NCBI RefSeq assembly: GCF_022682495.2
Contig: NC_071398.1
Coordinates: 101,601,880 to 101,665,879, forward strand
Reading direction: 5' to 3'
From: Desmodus rotundus
Taxonomy: Eukaryota > Chordata > Mammalia > Chiroptera > Phyllostomidae
DNA: 64,000 nucleotides
Under the pieces are notes generated by a model that saw only the letters and a list, made by a program, of their open reading frames with translations, was not told the DNA's origin and made no database searches. The position numbers and the translations under genes are program-made. This document shows, in pieces, positions 60,387 to 64,000 of this stretch (the stretch's first letter is position 1; the number at the start of each line of letters is the position of its first letter).

Positions 60387-61915
60387 TTAGAGGTAGAGGT
60401 CCAGGGTGCAGACCTGCGGGCTGGCTGTCCTGCCATCCTCACCGAAACCGCCCACCAGGTACAGCTGGTCGTTACAAAGGCAGGTCCGGTGGCCCACGCG
60501 CTTCAGCGCCCGGTCGGCACAGGGGAAGCGGAACCACAGAGCAGGGGAAGTGCCTGTTGAGAGAGACTGGGCTGGGCACTGGGGCTCTTAACCAGACCGT
60601 AGGTTTGTCCCTGTTTTCCCTCCTCACTTGATTGTTGGCCTCTGCAAAACTAAATAATCTGTGTATTCCTCAAACTTGTCAACTAATTCTTCCTCCTCCC
60701 CACCCCGTGACTACCCGCTTTCTTCTACGGCCTCGGGTCTCCCTGGGCTCCCCACTCAGTCCTCAGCCGCAAGGCTGGCTCTCACGGGCATCGTAGACAT
60801 AGAGGTCATTGCAGACGGTGTCTCTGGCTCTGGTCAGAGTTTCTCCACCGAATAGCACAGCAAAGGGCCCGACCACGGAACAGGAGTGATAACGAAGTCC
60901 CCGGGGCCCCTGCGGGGACCCCTGCCCGCTGCTCACAAGCTTTCCCAGCTGTGCCATCAAACGAGGGGCCTCGGACGGCTCCTCCTGGGGGGAGAAAGGA
61001 GGGACTGGAGGGATTTGAGCGTCCCACTTTTAACCGCCTTCCGCCTGAGCAAGGTGTGAACAGTACCTTAATCTTCCCGCGACCCCACTGCCCAGCTACT
61101 TCTGGGTCAGCTGAGCTGCATCCCCCAAAGAGCAGGAGCTGGTGGCCTGGGCGGGGCCCCGGGGTCGGGAGGAGGGCGGCGCAGTGCCCAGATCGGGAGG
61201 CCGAGCGGCAGCTTTCCTCCGTGTAGCTGCGGGCGCACACCAGTCAGGTTGAGTCGGGGTTCCAGAAACTGGGCGCTGTCCTACCCGGTTCCCACCCCTT
61301 AGCCAAGGGTAGAAAGCAGGCAGGGACGCGACGGTAGCAGGAGAGCTCGGCCATCCCCAGGGAGGAGGGGGACGCGGGATGGGGGGCATACCAATAGGTG
61401 CGGGCACTGGGGTCGAGCCTCAGCGAGTAGATGCTGCCGTAGCGGCGCTGAGTGCGCGTCCCGCCCTCCCGGCCAGCCACCCTCAGCTCGCGGTCCGAGA
61501 GGCGGGTGCAGGTGTGGCCGCTGAGGCCGGCGGGGGGGCGGCTGCTGGGCTCCGCGGTCCACGCTTCCCATTCCCCACGCTCCGTGTCCAGCGCAGCCAC
61601 CGAGGCCAGGCGGCGCACCCCATCCCAGCCGCCCACAGCGCACAGCCAGCGCCCGCACAGCGCCGCTGCGTCGTGGTGGCTGCGCCTCGGGCCGCCCCGC
61701 ACCCCCTCCCTCACGGCCAGGCCCCCCACCACGTCCAAGACCACGGTGTCGCCGCTCGGCTCAGTAGCCCCGCCGCTCAGGAGGCCCCCCACCATATAGA
61801 GCCGGCCCCGCAGCTCAGTGCACGAGTGGAAGGCCCGCGCCAGCAGCGCGTCCCGGGCCACCGGGCGCCAAGTCCAGCGCGAGCCCCCCGCCCTGCCCGG
61901 GTACGCCGTCGCCAT
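60387..61915 (-). CDS. KLHDC9: KLHDC9, kelch domain-containing protein 9
   Basis: Kelch-repeat beta-propeller protein, reported as a cyclin A1 interactor (KARCA1); biochemical role unclear. Coding exons in order: 61392-61915, 61067-61226, 60786-60984, 60387-60553; 349 codons, the same as human (from memory). The start gives MATAYPGRAGGSRWTWRP. Kelch blades are marked by double glycines followed by spaced aromatics: LYMVGGLLSGG, WLCAVGGWDG, QLLLFGGCSSA, FAVLFGGETLTRARD and LYLVGGFGEDG near the end. Junctions are TG|C, AAG|GAG and C|GC, all GT-AG. The protein ends LDLYL. It is tail-to-tail with PFDN2. Confidence 0.97.
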
Positions 61916-62300
61916 AGCCCGGGGTGCAGGGGGCTGCGAGGCACCCTCCACAGGGTCCTGGAGCCGCAGACGCCTCCGGCTTCGCTCCCTCCGCCGTCGC
62001 CCAGCAACCGGCGCTGCAGCGCGACCACGCTGCAAACCGATGGTCGCAAAGCGCCGATTGCCGTGGCGATGGGAGCACGGGCAGCGTGGGTTACGGTGGC
62101 CGTAGGAGCTGTGCGAGGTGAATGAAAGTCTTGGAAGCCGGTTCCCTGCAGCGGCGCGAGGCAGAGGAATCTTGGGAGGACCGCGTCCCTAAGCGGCGAG
62201 CTAGGTGCCGACGGGACAGGAGGGGTCGTGTTGGGCTCCCGGGGGCAGGAGGGGCGCCTGGCCTTACAGCCGCAGACTCAGGGTGTTCATTTCTCCGCAG
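61400..62300 (-). promoter_or_regulatory. KLHDC9: KLHDC9 CpG island and promoter
   Basis: CpG-dense block covering the first coding exon and about 350 bases upstream. It contains CCGATTGCCGTGG near 62053 (not a clean CCAAT). Start site inferred at about 61950-62080. Long plus-strand frames here (for example 61379-62125) are antisense shadows. Confidence 0.55.
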
Positions 62301-64000
62301 CAGCCCTACCTTGGTGCTCCGCCTGGCCGCTGGGAGGCAGCAGAGCCCGGGCTCTGGGGCTCGCGGTTCCCACAACACTAGGACACAGGGGCGAGGGCCC
62401 CTAGACCTGGGATCAAAGGCATGAGTCGCTCCGGTGAGCTGCGCTCGGGCCAAGTAGGGGCGGAGCGAAGAACGATTGCTGCCCACCTTGTGTCTTCCTG
62501 TTCAAGCCTGGCCCGTGGACGGCTCCTCCCTGTGCCCCCGGGACCCAGCGAGGAATGAAGGGTCCCAGATGCAAGCGGATGGTTTCCGCCACGGCCGGCA
62601 GGGCAGACAGAGACCCCTCCTGCGGGGCGGGGCGGGCCCGAAGCTGGATCTGCGTCCCCAGAGCTGGGCTGTACGCGGGGCGAGCGCTGAGCGCTGCCGC
62701 TTTTGCCTCTGGTTTCTACACCTGGGTGGCCCACGCGGTCCAAGCCACGGAGGTGGCCAGAGTGGGCCAGTGGTCTGGCAGCACAGCCGGGGTTTGCCCA
62801 CCCTGACTCTCCTGCATCAGTCGGAGAAGGCGGCGCGGGCCCGGTGTTCAGGGAGGCACAGCCAGAGAACCGAGAGGGTTGCCGGGACCTGCACCCCATG
62901 TGCACCTTAAGCCCAAGGCTCCGTCGTACGGGAGAAAGCCTCTGCGCCCGCAGCTATCGCTTCGCTGGAGTCCGACATGGAGGGCCCTGTTTCCTAGTTC
63001 ATGAGAAAGTCTAACAAACCCATAACTTCTCATGTCTTCGGCTGAAGTCTGAAAGCCAGTCTTCTCCCTGAGGCTTGTGGCCAGCTGACCTCCCAACAGC
63101 TAGGTTCCGATCTGTCACTGTCCTAGGATTGGGAGCAGGGGGGTCACTCTCCTTACCTTGCAGTGACCTGTTCTGCTCTGCAGCTGCCCCACCAACCCCA
63201 GGGCTGGTGCGGGGGTGAAGCTAGATTGCAGCGGGGGGGGGGGGGGGGGGGGGGGCGGGTGGAGCTGCGGAGCTGCGGATGAGGGCCAGAAGAGCCATCT
63301 TTGGTTGGGAGAGGAGCCATTCGTGCTGCCTCCAGCTGAGAAGGTGCAGGGCCTGGAGTGAGCCGAGGACAGCCCCTTGGGGAGGGAGTCGGGTTGCAGG
63401 GAGCACAGCCTGGGGTCCCTCACAGGATCTGCTGCCACCACTTGGGAGACTCTGATTCCATGAGGGCTCCTACTCTTGCCCGGGACCAGCCAGGACCTCT
63501 CTCTAGAGCCTCCTAAAGCATGAGCCCGGCCTGAGACCAGGACCAAAGAATAAAGGCACCTGCCTCTGCATCCACTCCCTGGTCCCTGACCTTCGTGACA
63601 CTGTTTACAGAGCACCCCTGGGCTGAGAAGCAGAGCCCTGTGCGTCTGGTCCAGCGCCTCCTGCTGCCCAGGCCATTCTGCCTGGCTCCAGGGCCCTTCA
63701 GGGTCATGCAGATTCCACCCCACAGCTCTGATGAATGCTGTTAAGTGACCAGGAACCGTGGTTGTCACAGGATGGGGCTGGAAATGAGATCGAGGCATCT
63801 GCAGGACAGGCTGCGCAGCACATGGAATCCCGTGGGAAACAGGACATCATCTAGACATCGTGCACAGTGACGCCCCAGCCTGAAGGGAGGACAGGTGTTT
63901 TCAGCGGAGGAAGAGATGCTGGGATCCCGTGTCCTGTATGGGGTCCCTCCCCGCCCCTCAGTGGGTGCCAGCGCCCCCTAGGGGACGGAAGGAAGTCCCA
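62301..64000. other. GC-rich flank beyond KLHDC9
   Basis: No exon is recognised. In human the next gene (NECTIN4) begins several kb further on, so none is expected here. Open frames of 100-230 codons occur on both strands but lack family features. A 23-base G run is listed separately. Confidence 0.55.
63233..63255 (+). repeat. Homopolymer run of 23 G
   Basis: Uninterrupted G tract, followed by CGGGTGG. It can form stacked G-quadruplexes and is prone to sequencing length error. Confidence 0.9.

Noticed and set aside
61379..62125. 248-codon plus-strand frame
   Set aside because: Exactly antisense to KLHDC9 exon 1 and its promoter; no independent signals.

Overview
This is a stretch of a placental mammal nuclear genome, most likely from a bat. 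The genes have GT-AG introns, CpG-island promoters and AATAAA/ATTAAA poly(A) signals. At least fourteen copies of a tRNA-derived SINE are present whose head (a CCCTGGCTGGTGTGGCTCAG-like sequence), CT-rich tail and A-rich end match the VES family of microbats (recognised from memory, not searched). Gene order and orientation match human chromosome 1q23.3 read backwards: ADAMTS4, B4GALT3, PPOX, USP21, UFC1, DEDD, NIT1, PFDN2, KLHDC9.

Layout. 1-2546: last two exons and 3'UTR of ADAMTS4 (+). 2547-7890: intergenic. 7900-13380: B4GALT3 (+), with CpG island, non-coding 5' exons and six coding exons (397 codons). 13480-16950: PPOX (-), 12 coding exons, 477 codons, tail-to-tail with B4GALT3. 17150-17600: a small head-to-head unit that could be a short plus-strand transcript. 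17598-23400: USP21 (-), 12 coding exons, 564 codons. 23997-27640: UFC1 (-), 6 exons, 166 codons. 27700-36600: repeat-rich intergenic DNA. 36660-46455: DEDD (+), 318 codons, with long non-coding 5' introns. 46374-49050: NIT1 (-). 49090-60110: PFDN2 (+), 153 codons, with a 9.5 kb first intron holding an ORF1-only LINE-1 derivative. 60305-62050: KLHDC9 (-), 349 codons. 62100-64000: GC-rich flank without a recognised gene.

The genes are mostly housekeeping and do not form one pathway: Golgi galactosylation (B4GALT3), haem synthesis (PPOX), ubiquitin and UFM1 conjugation (USP21, UFC1), death-effector signalling (DEDD), metabolite repair (NIT1), chaperoning (PFDN2) and a kelch protein (KLHDC9). Every coding exon set was assembled by hand from splice sites and gives an uninterrupted frame of about the known mammalian length.

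Most notable: the NIT1 mitochondrial start codon appears to be assembled across a splice junction (AT in exon 1, G in exon 2). An intact 286-codon L1-type ORF1 is joined directly to an L1-like 3'UTR without ORF2 (half-L1 architecture). AAGATGGCGG-type (YY1-like) motifs sit at the 5' ends of five genes, often supplying the AUG. A possible plus-strand mini-gene between PPOX and USP21 ends at a palindromic poly(A) signal.
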